Below are positions 10,508 to 25,500 of a DNA stretch of 64,000 nt, piece after piece. Made by a program: the position numbers and the translations under genes. Origin of the DNA: Owenia fusiformis (Eukaryota; Annelida; Polychaeta; Sabellida; Oweniidae); contig CAIIXF020000007.1 in assembly GCA_903813345.2 (NCBI GenBank), forward strand, positions 30,925,564 through 30,989,563, written 5' to 3'. Position 1 is the first letter of the stretch; every line of letters starts with the position of its first letter. The notes under the pieces are model-generated. The model was given only the letters and a program-made list of their open reading frames with translations. It had not been told where the DNA came from and did no database searches.

Positions 10508-13500
10508 GTAATGTTAAATCAGGCCATTGTGTTTTTAATAATCTTTTATTGCATTTTTAAAATACTGGAAGTTGAAGGCCCACCATCAGTTTTTACCTTA
10601 CAAAACTTTTGAACAATCAGGGTGTTCTATGGGTTCCCCCCCCCCCTGGGCAAACCTAACCACAAGAAAAATACTTTTCTTGAATTTGAAATGAATTATA
10701 TACATTTCTACGTATTATTCAGACAATGACTACTACTTCAATCCTGTCATGTTTACTCAACCCCATCATGTTTCAAACTTTTGTTTTCAGCTGTTTGTGA
10801 CCCTCCCTGTGAGAATGGAGGAACATGTGTGAGCCCCCAAAGCTGTAGCTGTCCATCAGGCTATGGCGGATGGCGATGTGACAATGACCTCTCATGTAAG
10901 TACAAAGCCAGCATCCAAGATGATGTGTTTTCATCTCCAACACTATTAACATTATAAATGAGATTCTGTTACAATTATCTCCCCAACATTTAATTAAGTG
11001 CGTGGGTGCTGCACCCACTTGACATTTTGATAAAAGGCAATGCACCCACCTGAGAATCCGTTTGCAGCCACTTGAAAATGAGAAAAATCACGTAAAATAA
11101 GCATGTTTTTACCAATTTTGGTCTAAATTGTGAAAATAAGAATTTTGAACCCATTTGAGAAAAAATCCTGGAGATGATCACCATCCCAATACATTTCATG
11201 TTGAGATGGCATATGTATCTTTTTCAAAAGTGGAACATGTTTTTCTGTTTTAGTGGCTACAGGAGGGCTTGGATTCTGCTATACTGGTGATACATGCTAT
11301 GGTGAGAAGTCCAGGGCCATCAACAGCTCTGTGCCAGTGGTCACCCAGGTATCATGTTTCCAGTATGATGATGCAGGTTCATGGGGTATAGGGGACCAGG
11401 AGTGTATCACAAGGAGTAAGTTTGCAATGTCTAGTTACAACTCTCCCCTCAGTTTTATTCAGAAAAATTTCTAGAATCATTTGATATTTAATTCCAACAG
11501 GCCTGTAGCCAGGATTTGCCAGGGGGGTTCAGTTTTCAAAAATTTCCAGGGGGGTATACATTTGACAATTTTGGCCCAAATATGGTGAAAATCACTTGAG
11601 AAGTGCTCAAAACGGTGCAAAACTGCATGATTTTGAAAGAATTTTTTGCAAACCTCCCTGGCTTCGGGCCTGTTTCCAAGCTGTTTTTGTGGTAGAATGA
11701 AAGGAATATTTGAAATGCACTGTGTTATGTAAAACATGTTAAAGTTAATAATTCATAATTTATTGAATTTCTTATTTCAGACCAAACAAATGGCATAATA
11801 GGTATGTGGGACATTTGGTTAATTCATTCTATTAAAAGGATTTATTTCAGTTGATGATTATTTCATTTAATTTTGATTCAAAATAATTTGGTTAAGAAAT
11901 CAAAAATCTAGAAACTGAGTATATGGTATTAGAGACTGAGAAATATTAGTGACTGAGTTTCTAAAATTCTATTTCTATCATTTGCCCCAACATGTGCCTT
12001 AAAATTATAGCTAGAGATTGATCTTCTTTATACCACTTCTCATATAATGCACTCTAAAATCTATTGTCATATGTTATAATGTCTTAATTTTTCAGGTTAC
12101 ATCGAGAACACCAACAATCTGAACTATCGCACATGTATATCTTCTGGTCCTCACTACCATAGAACCTTTGATGGAACAGAGTTTGAGTTTGCCGGAACAT
12201 GCGAATATACCTTGTTTGAGTCTGAGACTAACCCTGACCTCTATGTCAGTGTCAGCATGAAAGATTGCGTCTCATTTGCTAACTGTAAAAAGGTTTGTTG
12301 CATTGCATTGTTCTGGCTTTCCATACAACCCTTATCAAAATTACCAGTTTTTATGTCACCACCAAGAAGGGGTGACAAATTGTCACCACCTTTTTCTGAC
12401 TGGTGTTTGGTGACATATTGTCACCATCTTTTTCTGACTGGTGTTTGGGGACATATTATCACCACCTTTTCCTGACTGGTGTTTGGTGACACATATTATC
12501 ACCACATTTTCCTGACTGGTGTTTGGTGACATATTATCACCACCTTTTTCTGACTGGTGTTTGGTGATGGCATTTGCATTTGTATCCATTACAAATTATT
12601 ACATGTTTGTAATTTCAACAATTTGGTTACATTTTGTTATGTATTGTAATATTGTTTTGTCTAACTTTCAGAAAGTAACAATAGTGTTCAACAAGAATGA
12701 AGTATTTGAGGCAGTAGGGGGGAACATTTTCAAGATAGACCCTTTAACTGGTGACCTGTCTGATGCCATAGTGTTGCCCTATGCCAGTGGTAAGTTCCCA
12801 TTAAGTCAAGGAGTTGTTAATCAAATATTTTTATTGTTTACACTAAATTTTTGTTCATCATTTATCTCCTTAAAGCTGATTGTGATGTCTTTCATCAGCT
12901 TGTACATTTGAAATTTGGGTATCTTATGGAATTTTTTCCAGTATTTTTTAAAGGTAAATTATAGGCTTTTGATCAATCATATTGAATTGAGATAACAAAA
13001 AATTGGAATAGATAAATTTAATAATGACCAGATATACATATGTAGTATTCAGATTTAATTAGATCCTTGCTACATTGGATGCATTCAGAAAGCACATATA
13101 TGCTCAGGAATCAGACTGACTGTGAACTTCCATCGCATGGATTAGTACCTTAAACTATGTTACAGATCTGTACATACATGTACATTATAATCATATAACA
13201 CTGTTTATTCCTATCTTTGCTCTGTAAATGTGTCTAATCAGCTTGATTAAGAAGCTCTATTAATGATTGAGTTATTTGTGTCATCACTGATTTTTGTATT
13301 TATTCTAAAAAGGTGGCGTGTCGGGCAAGCAGAAAAATGACTTCATATACTTTGAGTCTCAAGGTCTGCGTGTAAAGTGGTCCATATATGGTAGCAACAC
13401 TGTCAAGGTGACTGTTACTGAGGTGTACAATAAGAACAACAAACTGAGAGGCTTGTGTGGCAACTACGACTCTGATGCTACTAGTGAGTATAGTTACATG

Positions 13501-16500
13501 AAACCTCACTTACACCATCTGGCTGTGTAACACCATACATTTTACCTAGTTCAAATCCCTGTTTTATATCTGAAAGCATTCCATTTTTGTGATCATGCCA
13601 AAGGGTACCATTGAGAGTGCATATAGAATGCCCCATTTATATGGTATATAGAATAACACCAAATGGTCCATTTAAAGGCCACAAGTAAAGTAAAACTGTG
13701 TAGGTGGAACACCTTTGGTACCAATCAGAACATAATGTGTTCCACAAACAGTTTTATTTTGCATTAAGGTAATGAAGTATTTGAGGTGTTCCGCTTACAT
13801 AGGTGTCCCAATTTTAATGATATGAGCAATAATTGCAATTTACAGAATTTTACGCATCTACATGTTATTACAGATGACTTTGAGATGAAGGATGGTACTG
13901 TAGTGACATCTATAAGTCAGTTTGCCAATAGCTGGGTTAGGTACGACCCCACAGGAATTGCAGTAAGTATTCCAAGCAGTTAATCATTAACATTTAAGAG
14001 GAACTATTTGTTAAAAGGGGCAGCATACCATTGAAAGGTGGCACCAGTCCAATTTTACTTTTCAAAAATATTGTATTTACAAGACAGTATGACCATTAAG
14101 CCATCGGAAATGGTAATTCTTATCCCAAATAACCCTAAACTATTTGAATTCATAATAATACACGTATGTTTAAAAAATCTGTGCCACCCTCCAAGTTTTT
14201 AGGATGAGAATTACTTTTAGAAAGCCAAAATACAACATTTTATTTTTAAAGAAGATTCTTAATTTACTCTAAAGGTCCTGTGCATCATTAGGAGAAAATA
14301 ATCTAAATTTGTTTTTTAGTACAATTAATTGTATTTTCAGGTAAACATTTTGAGGTATTGAATAAATATATGTTCATGTGCAATATATGTTTATTCCAGG
14401 GTTGTACGACTACAGACTTCAACCCCTCGTGTCAAGGAGATGTAGAAGGCCAACGTCAAGCAAGACAAAGTTGTAGCTATCTCAGCTCTGGAATTTTCTC
14501 ACAATGCCATTCTAAGGTATGGCCTTTTGGCCATGCTTGTCAAATATTCTCTTGATAATGTTTGATAATAACTCGTAAACATCCACATGGTCATTTAGCT
14601 CTTAAATACTTCTTAGCTCATAAACATTTTCTTAAAAATGTATGTATTTTTGTAAATAAACTCCAAAACTTTTAATATCTTGTTAAGTTTTTGTTTGGCC
14701 AAAAATGTTAAATATGGGAAGAAATAAATTTGAAATAATATAAAGAATGTATTAATGCATCTCTAGAAAAAACATTTGTAGGTGTCATGGTACAGTCATT
14801 TTGACCGATGCGTGTCACTTTTCTGTGAAATCAAAAGACTGATTGCCATAAAGAAGAATACTGAGGAAGACATGATCAGGATGATGTGTTCAGCATTTGA
14901 TACTTACAGCGCAGAGTGTTCCAATGCTGGTGCTTGTACCCAATGGAGAAATGGTTTCTCCTACAAAAATATGACATGTGGTATGTTTGTGAAATTCCAT
15001 TGAAATAACTGGAAAGGAAAGTGTTTTGGGATTGAGTCAATAGTCTCTTTGTATTCTGAAACATAGTTGGTTCATTATCAAGCAATGGTACGATATTGTA
15101 ATGACCTTCGATAGCAAGTTGCCACTACATTCTCAGCTGTTTAGTAGTGGCCTACTATGGCTAAGGGGCAGAGTTTTAGACTCTGGAGCGGAAGGTCCTG
15201 GGTTCAATTCCCACATGGGTCATTGAATTTAGCACACTCCCTTTTATGTCAAATATCTGGCTTGTTACACTGAACCTCCCCGGACGAGCAGCATCAGGGT
15301 CGATGCAATATTGTTATGTCTGTATCTGTGACTAGCATTGGCATCTGTAGCATTATCATATTTTGGATTGGATTGACTAAAATTGTAACAGTCAGATTAA
15401 TTTTAAACTCGTACTGTGACCATCTACATGTATCAACACCCAATTCATCAGATTTTATGCAATATTTATGACCATAGCAATAATTCTACTTTGGCTCACA
15501 TATGGTGCGCTTATGGAATAGCCAACTTGGTACAATTTCTGTAATAATGATGTTAACGAAACATGTCATTGTTTTCTCAGAGAAGCAATGCCCTGCCAAG
15601 AAAATCTACAGTGAGTGTGGTTCTAGTTGTCCAAAGACATGTTCGACTCTCTATCAAGTCGTGGATGAGTCATGCTTCAGGTATACCTTTTATACTGACT
15701 AAATATACATGTACAGTATTATGCACATTCAATTCCAAGGTGCAAGATTGCGCATCCAGTGTCTGTTATTAAATAAAATTAATTCAACTAAATTTAGTAT
15801 GTACAGAAATAAATGTATGTCATATTGTGAAAAGGATAAGACAGAAGACATTTGCTCATATTTAGTCATCAAAAATGGCTATAACTGTGGGCTCCCTTGC
15901 ATTTATTCATTCACAAATAGCTATAACTACATGTATATCATAAATGGCTACAATTATATCACAAATAGCTATTACTACAGGGTGTATCATATGTATGCAC
16001 TCCCCCATAAACTCATACATGTAGTATTGCCACCCTATCATGTTATATATCATTTTGTTCCTTATGGAAAGGAACATAGAACGAGTTTCAGTGTGACAGT
16101 TATGCACAAAGATCTATAGATAGGATTCATGTTGTGGCTTTTCACTAAAAATCAGTAGCAGACAAAATGAACAAATCACCAGAGTCCAAAAATGTCTCGA
16201 TATTGCCCTCTAAATTGCCTTGTACCCACTAGTGGACCTAGGGGGCACCCGCCCCCAGCGCCCCTCTAAAATATTTCAAAAAAGAATGTTCTTTTAAATA
16301 TCTGTTATAGTTGTCTCAAGAAGAAGCCTTTTTCATGAAGTCATAAATACTTTGATTGTGGGAAAATGTTCAGATTGCCCCTAATTGCACTCTATTTTCA
16401 AAAATGTTTGGGTGCATCCTCCCCCCACCCATAGCATACACTCGACATTCATTCTCACGCATTTGATACATTTTATCTTTTTTCAGGGACACCCCTTGAT

Positions 16501-19500
16501 TCTTTAACTTTGCAATCTTATGGAACTTTCCATAAAGAACAAAATGACACATAACATGATAGGGTAACGATGCAACATGTATGAGTTTATTTGGGGGGGG
16601 GGGGGGTACATACATATGAAACACCCTGTTTTTCACAAATACCTACATAATGTATAACCATATCACAAATGGCTATATCTATATCACTAATAACTGTATC
16701 AGTATGGCACAAATTACAATTCAGGGAACTAGATCCAGGATGTCAGTGTGAACTGGGGACTTACCTACAAGAAGGTGAATGTGTTGAACCAGAGGAGTGC
16801 AAATGTATGTTCAAGAATGTCCTGCATGCCCCTGGTAGTGTGGTCAAGTCTGGTTGCAATCTATGGTGAGTCTCCTTACCAGTTTCACATTTTCACATTT
16901 TTTATCATATTTCTACATTATACATATAAACCAGACAGTTTCACATTTTCACATTTTTTGTCAAAAATAATTCTGAAAAATAGTCTGATCAAACCTTTGA
17001 TGCTATTTTAGCGTTAAGGAATATATTATGTATGGTAGTTCACTAATGACTCAGATGCGAGTAGGTAGTTACCAGTTTCACCACTAGGTGGCTCGTTCGG
17101 GTCAGATAGCATGGCGGGTATAGGAGAAAGTTCCTTTTAACTTAATATTCATCTGTTTTAGTGGTTCAATTTTCATATCACCCTTATGTATCTAATAGTT
17201 ATGCAAATTAAAATATGTCCAGTTAAAGAAAATATTATCTGTCCTTTACAAGAAAAGATATTTAACTTTTTCTGATTTTGTAACATGGGCTCTATGGGGA
17301 ATCTCCCCGAACTAGAAATTACATTTTCAAAAAAACTAAATTTTCAAAGTTGATAAACAATTTCTGTCACCATATTTCTAGATGTATTTTTACTTGTAGA
17401 TTTCAAATATGATATCACTTTGACTGAATTTTGAATATTTAATGACATAAATCAAGATTAATTCTACTCGCATCTAGTCTATGTTCACTAAAGCAGGGTT
17501 ATTCTTCAAACCCATTCCATTGTTACAGTACATATTGCTGTTCAATTGCAGTACATGTGACAAAGCAAGATGGTCGTGTACAGATGACCCATGTCCCAAG
17601 ACATGTTCTATAGTAGGATTTCTTCACTACACAACATTTGACTCTGTTTCTTACTACACCAAATCTAAGGCGGGATGTTCTTACACACTGGTTGAGGTAT
17701 GTATGTGTGTAATATCTTCAGTAACCACTCAATCATACTCGTATCTTGTCAATAATGCACTCTTCCATGATGTCAGTTATACACTCAGTTATATTTTCTG
17801 TTACATACTCAACCAGGTTGTCAATCATGCACTCAGCCATATTGTCAGTTTTGTACTCTGTCATGTTGCCATTTATACACTCAGTAATGTTGTCAATTAT
17901 GCACCCAACCATTGTCAGTTATGCATTCAGATCAGTTATATTGTCAGTTGTGTACTTAGCCATGTCGTCAGTTATGCACTCTGTCATGTTTTCAGTTATG
18001 TTAATCATATAAAGACCTTTTTCATCATCATATTTTATTTTATACTATTTAGTCATCATCCACAAAAGACCATCGACTAAATCTTCAAATCTCCATCACT
18101 CTTGCCGAATACATGGAGAGCAAAGGATTTCAGAAGGTTGGGAGTATGAAGATTGTTCAGAATGACGCCACATTAGAACTATCTCTCTCAGGTGATGACA
18201 TCACAGTCACTTCAGACAGTGGACGACTGGAGCACAGAAAAGCATCTAATTTGTTTTATGAAATATCAGGATATGGGTTCACTGTGTTATTGGCTAGGAA
18301 CCGCATTTACATCACACTGACACCAGTCTATCAGGTAAGACGGGGGTAAGACACTATGTAGAGTGCCTACACAATGTAACTAAAAACGGATTAATCACTG
18401 CAGTAACTTTTCCAGTTACCATGACAACCAATACAAGGCTGAATGTCAACATATCTCTACTACATTTTCATATGTTTAGTTTAGAATATAAAATCTTTCT
18501 TCTGTAAAATTTAAGTAAACAACATTGGACATAAAAGCTTTAGGGAAAAATTAGCTTTAATTATTGAATGACCTGTATAAATCTAATCCTCTTAAAATTT
18601 ACATCACTCTGGCATACCAGGCCAGAGGTCTGTGTGGTACACCAGATGGACACAACGCCAATGAGATGATGAAGAGAGACAACTTAGTTGAGGCAGATAT
18701 GCATGTGTTCATGAATGAGTATGCAACAAATTGTCCACTTAACTCTGGAGATGGGGTTAGCATGGATGATGTCACTCAGCTCAGTGAATGTCCAGTAAGT
18801 TATCTCAGTTTATTGAATGCCTAGTTAACTATCTTAACTCAAAAGAATTTGGCACTGGCGGATCTGGGGGGGGGGGCTGGGGTCCCGGCCTCCCCCCTTG
18901 GGTGGGCCCAGAAAAAAAAATTGGGGCCAAAAAAAATTTGGGCAAAAAAAAGGCCTTATGGCCTAAAAAATGGGCATAACTGGGCATTGTAAGGCGTTAT
19001 TTTTTTTAATTTAAGGCCAAGTTTTGAGGAAAATGGGCCTTAAAATTTCAAAATTTGGGCCCACTTTTTGGTTTTAACTGACATTTTTTTTAACTGACCT
19101 GAAATTTGAGGCCCCCCTTGTTGGTTCCCAGATCCTCCCCTGTTTGGAGTTGTTTAAGATCAGAGTTAAACTAGCTCAGGTGCACTTTAAGATAGAGTCT
19201 TTAGAGCCAAACACCTCGTTTAAATGAATAATGAGTATATAATAATGATACAAGGGGTGATCAACAAATAACACAAATAGGACCATATATCAGAAACTAA
19301 TTGGAGTTAGAACATCAAATTTGAGACATAACATAACCTGTGTATGTGGTACACCCTTGGTCCTGCCAAAAATGTTTCACTTGTGAGGTGCATCATTTAT
19401 AGAGGTTTATAAAGGTTTTTTACAGAGTGTCACTGGAATTAAAGATTCATTTTAACATGAAAGTAATTTCGTTTGGGAATGGCCTGAGACTAACATAAAA

Positions 19501-22500
19501 CAATTTTATGTTAGTCTCAGGAATGGCTAAAAACATATGGCCATTGCATATACAGTATATAAACCTATATAAATATTGAAAGAATTATTTTTGAATTTCA
19601 GGTTGCTGTAAGAGGCACTATTGAAGATGGATGTAAGAAGTATGTACGAGATATTGTATCAATTGAATCAGTATGCAGTCTTGATAAGTCAGTCATAACT
19701 AAACACCACGACATGTGCTTCGCTGATGGCTGTACTGCCCCATCTTTAGATAAGGTCAATGAGGCAGTCTGCGTACATGCACATGCCTTAATCTTCCAAT
19801 GTTCTCTGAAGGGATCATATTTGAATATTGATGACAGCGCTTATGATGACCTGAGGACTTCTTGCCCTGGATTCCGTGAGTACATTTCTAGTTTACTGAT
19901 ATTACTGACACACCCGGGTAATACAAAGATGTAATATCATATTACATCTTTTCTTATTTTATACTCATTATCATTTTTATTTGAATTTGCAGAATGTGGT
20001 GGTAATCAGGTTTACCATACAAACCTCCCCTGCCAGGCTTACTGTAAAGATGTCACTCTCAGAGTTGCTTGTGGAATCCATGAGACACAACTTTCTGGAT
20101 GCGGTTGCCGTGACGACCAGTACATGAATGAAGCTGGGAGCTGTGTCAAGCTGGAGCAATGTTCTTGTTTTGACAAAGAGAACCCTGATAATCCATACGG
20201 GGCTGCGGGAAAGGAAAGAATCATTGGGTGTTCAGACTGGTAAGTAAAGTAGCGATATACACCCCCAAAATGCAATCTGATTTTCGATGCCGTTTTGGTG
20301 CCAAATTTTGGTGTCTAAAGGTTTCGGTGCTGGAACGGCGCCAAATTTTTTCGATGCCAAAATGGCGCCGAATTATATTAGCTGTGAAAATTACATGTAA
20401 GGGAGCATTTCAAAAGATCGGTAACGGAAAATTAACTGTATTTGCACAGCTAGGGAGGGAGGGGGTCATTGGTCTTAAAGTTTCCTTAGTGCATGCTCTT
20501 TTTGTCCAGTGCACTTCTGGTACGAAAAATAAAAAAACATGTACACAACAAAAGTCAAATTATACAAAAAATTCATTTGTTTTCAACAGTGATTCTGAAT
20601 TCACAAGTCGCGATACTTGTCCAGTATTATACATGTACATGTCAATCCATGTCATTTCTCTTTAAAAATTCCCTACATGTAACTTCATACTATAGGCTAG
20701 TTTATTCATATATTTCCCTCCCCCATCCATTTGACAGGAGAAATCACATTCCTCCATTGGGAAACCTTGGCCTGCAATCTTGGTATTAAGTGCTGACATA
20801 TAATCTAACGATGCATTACTGATTGGATAGATCACTTGATGAATGACAACAATGTCTAAATTTTTATTATTCCCTAATTTCCTGTTTAACATAGCATCTG
20901 TATCAATGGTGAATGGAAGTGTGACACTGAAAACTGTGCAGAGATAACCTGTCCAAAAAATCAAGTCTATATAAAGCAGGACCCCAATGAATGCCCCAAA
21001 GTCTGCTCAGACTATGATAAGGACACTTGTGATCATTATGGATGTGGATGTGAAGCTGGAACAGCTAAGGATGAATATGTGAGTGAATTACTTTATTCCA
21101 TAGTTATTGTGAAATTCATGGAGATCATATCAAAAGAAAGATGGTAATTTTGTAAGCAGTGGAATATTATACTTTTGGCATTGTAATTTGGGAATATAAT
21201 CATAGGATATCTCCACATAGCTATCTTCCTTTTATCTTCACTTTTCTAAACATATCCTGCTGATCCTAATCATTGTGTGTTCCTTTTGAAACATGATCAT
21301 CTAGATAAGGTACATCATATCAATGTAGTAGATATACAGGGTGTCCATAAAGTCTCACTTCACACAGACTTTGTATTGTAATTAATTGTAAAGAGACTTT
21401 GCAGACAAATTATTTCTACAAATGTCTTCCAGGGGAATTGTATAGATCCTGACACGTGTCCCTGCTACCATCAAGGCATGGCTTACAATGCAGGAGAGAT
21501 CCTTGCAGTGGGCTGCCACAAATTGTAAGCGATACTTTTTATTTTATTTAGCAATGGACTTACAGTCTGGAATCTTGTAATGTATTTCAACATTGAATTC
21601 AATAAACTTCACAATAACTTAAATATTTTGATAAATGATAATGATTCAGCTATTCAGTAGACTTAAATTGTGACACAGAGGTTAAAAGAAAAGAAAAAAA
21701 TAAAGATGACCAGTGTTGTGTTACCAACATGCTAAAGTTTCAGTACAACGTATTTTCTTTGATTGATTTTAGCAATTGTTATTCAGGTGAACGTTTAATC
21801 AATAAGGCCTCTATGATTCATAACTTACTTGATCTTATAAGATCATCATGTTTAATATGTATTTATTTGTTTATTTCAGTACATGTCAGAAGCGTAAATG
21901 GGTGAAGCATGACCCAATAGGACAAGACTCCCTCTGCCCAGGTAAAACACAACCTCTCGGTTTTATAGTTTCAGCGTGATTCAATGTGTCCCTCACACAT
22001 ATATTGATCAATAAGGTCTAATTTGACTGAGCACTGACCTGGAACTTGGCACAAAATTCAAACTGTTCATTACATGTCTTCTTGGAATAAATTCAATGAT
22101 GATGATGTCACTGCTTGTTAAGGGGCAAAATTATTTTCTTGACTGTCCCCTCTAGTCCAAAGAACAACTCTTTTCATGGAATTAGGGAACATAGCCTTAA
22201 CCAATAGACATAATTTTCTCAATCATATAATTCATGGAAATAAAGATTCTTCATTCATTGACAACTCCACTCTATTTCATCATGACCAGACATTCGTCAG
22301 AGACACTCAGAGATTTTTATAACTGTATAATACTGTCTAACTTATTGCATGACATCTCAAAATTTTATATGTAGATCCCTAGGGGATATAATAGTGTAAA
22401 CTGTAAACCCTAGGCTAAATAAAATGATTTAAAAAAGGGCGAAATGTGAATGATCTGAGAGGCCCGCTGATGACGCAATGAAGGACTTTCTCATAACTTT

Positions 22501-25500
22501 ATACGAGGCCATCCACCAGTTTGTTTCTCATTCAATTTATAGCAATGCATGGCTGATATTTATTTGAAATGAAAAAATAAAACTGATACCAACATAATCA
22601 TGGGATATAATTGCAAAATGAAATGACAAGATATGATATTTATTCCAGCCCTCTGTGTTATATCTGGCGACCCTCACTACCGAACATATGATGGCTTCCT
22701 GTTCTCCTTCCAAGGCCAGTGCGACTACATACTCACCCAGGATTCTCAAACTGAACTGAAAGTCGTTGCTGGTAACCTGGCATGTGGATCATCAGGAGTA
22801 AGCTGCACGAAGACAGTCTCTATAACCCTCTCTGGTGGAAGAAGCATTTCTCTTGTTAGAGGCAATCCAATTATGTTTGACTCGGGAAATGGCTTTTTGG
22901 AAGAAATAGATGTCTCTATTGGTACTTACTCTGAGGGTAATGTGACAATATCAAGAATTGGACTGTGGATCGTGATCAGCGCTGAAGATAACAATTTCAG
23001 ACTTCTTTGGGATGAAGGTAAACATGAACTCCATAATGTGTGTTAACATGAGCAGAATAATGTATGTAAACAGGAATGTCTAGGCAAGAAGTAATGTGAC
23101 AAGGTGACATTGACTGGAGAATCATCTTACCTTGTATCATGTTAAAAATCAACCCTCAGGCAAGACAGACATCATTTTCAAAATCCTGATGTAGGAAGCC
23201 TCACTTTTAAAATATTGGACCCTCTTGAGAAGTCTCAAAATCCCTAGGAAATCGATGAGATATGAAAATCTGGGACCTATCCCGCTGTGCTTATAACAAC
23301 AGACCAACTGAGGTACATTTTGAGGATAATTCAATAACATTTATATTTTCCATAGGTATGAGGTTGATGATTGAACTGAAGTCAGTATTCAAGAAGAGAA
23401 TGTCTGGCTTGTGTGGTAACTTTGATGGTGATGTAGATAACGAGTATACATCAGCTTCAGGGGTGAGAGAGGAGACTGCAACTGCATTTGCTGATAGCTG
23501 GAAAACTGACATGGCATGTGCCGACACAAAAGAGGTGTCAAATACATGCACTGTAAGTGACGTTGTATGTTTCAAATATTACCTCTTTGACATTACTTTG
23601 AAGCTTCTTGATCATGAAAATATCTATTTTAATCGAATTATTAAATCAATGAAGATGGTCCAAAAATTCAAATTGAAGATTGACTTTAATTTTTAAATGT
23701 AAATAGCTAAATATGTGCATTAGAGTCTCCTCAACTTTACAGCTGTTGATGTAATAAAGTTGATTATCCTTTTGGTCCACATTGGGAGGTCAATGAAGTC
23801 TATGTTTTTTAAATGGGCAACTGCCTATATCGTGTTTAATGGAAATTCTCTGTTTCAGCCGAATGGTTCACTGGCATACAGACTGACATGGGCCCAAGAG
23901 AGCTGCAATATTATAAAGTATGGCACACTGTTTGAAGAATGTAGAACGAACATGCAGGACAGTGCAGTGGACAACTACTACAAGGAATGTGTACACGATG
24001 CTTGCAGGTAAATATATAATATACAGGGTGGGCCAAAAAAAACCACCCCCCTAGCCAATATTCCTGATAGATATTTATTTTTTAACATGCACACCAACAA
24101 TGATATATCATATTAAAGATAATTTAATTAGCAACAAAATGATATATAATAGCACCATTTTCAACAACCCCATATAGAAATATGACCATTTATGTGACAT
24201 GGGGGTCAAAAAACACCTTTTCAATTTTCGTCGATTTTGCGAACAATTGCCTATTTCTACCAAATTTTAGTAAATTACGACATTGTCATGAGTCTTTCAT
24301 AATTGGATATTATATATTGTTTTCATTCAGTTTTTGAACCACACATGCTCAATATACATGTGTATGCTTATAAAACTAATTCATTTCTTCTTCAGTCTGT
24401 CCAAAAATAGCTCAATAGACCCACCCCCCGGACCCATCCTCTGATTGGATTATTTGCTTAAGACGCGGAAGCCATTGGTTGATGGCATAATTGATGGATG
24501 TATGCGGAAGTACCATTCAACTGCTAGTTATTCTTTCTTTTAGTTCCTCTACATCCCTGATAGGCTGGGTATATTTAAATACCAACTGTTCTAGATGCCT
24601 CCAGGTATGGGAATCAACATTATTGGCAACTGGACTGCCAGTAAGCCATTTTTCTGGGCTAGAGATGGTGATATTTCGAATCTCCAAAAACTCCAGGGTA
24701 GCATTGGACCTGTGTGATGGAGCACTGTTCTATCAGAAAATGAAATTTCTTTCACATGATTTTTATATTCTTGAGGAGTCCTTTTTTACCACCTCATGTC
24801 ATTAACATTCAGAGTATATTTTTGCTCCTTGTTCAAAAAACAGGGCCTGTATGGTCTTTCCTTTTTGGGAAACACCGAGTGGACACCACCTACCTTTCAG
24901 AAAAAATGTCATCTCGATTTGAGTAGCCTTTTATCGCAAATGTCACTATTCTTGCTTACTGATATAGAGTATAGCCTTTTGATTACATGTATAGTACTTG
25001 GGGCATTTAGAACAGTTTGTCTATGGAGATCCCTAGCCCATCAGGGGTGTAGACATACTGATAGAATGAATAATTAGGTGTTGGATGGTACTTCTGCAGA
25101 GGTCCATCAATTATACCAATGGCTTTCGCGATTTAAGCGAGTAATCAAATCAGAAGTTGGGTCCGGGGGTGAGTCTATTGAGCCATATTTTGACAGACTG
25201 AAGAAGAAATGAATTAGTTTTTAAGCATACACATGTATATTGAGCATGTGTGGTTCAAAAGTTGAATGAAAATAATATATAATATCCAATTATGAAAGAC
25301 TCATGACAATGTTGTAATTTACTAAAATTTGGTAGAAATAGGCAATTGTTCGCAAAATCGACGAAAATTGAAAAGGTGTTTTTTGACCCCCATGTCACAT
25401 AAATGGTTATATCTCGATCATTTTGTTGCAAATTAAATTATCTTTAAAATGATATATCATTCGTGGTGTGCATGTTAAAAATTGAATATTTATCAGAAAT

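Noticed and set aside
15147-15225. Possible functional tRNA gene
   Set aside because: A and B boxes are present, but the acceptor and anticodon stems do not pair well. A SINE or tRNA pseudogene is more likely.
20228-20665. 145-residue frame on the + strand
   Set aside because: It begins in the donor region of exon 19993-20239 and runs through the GC-rich dispersed repeat; no conserved features.
21337-21405. TACAGGGTGTCCATAAAGTCTC as another complete mariner element
   Set aside because: Only one end is visible; no matching inverted end was found before the next exon, so at most a solo fragment.
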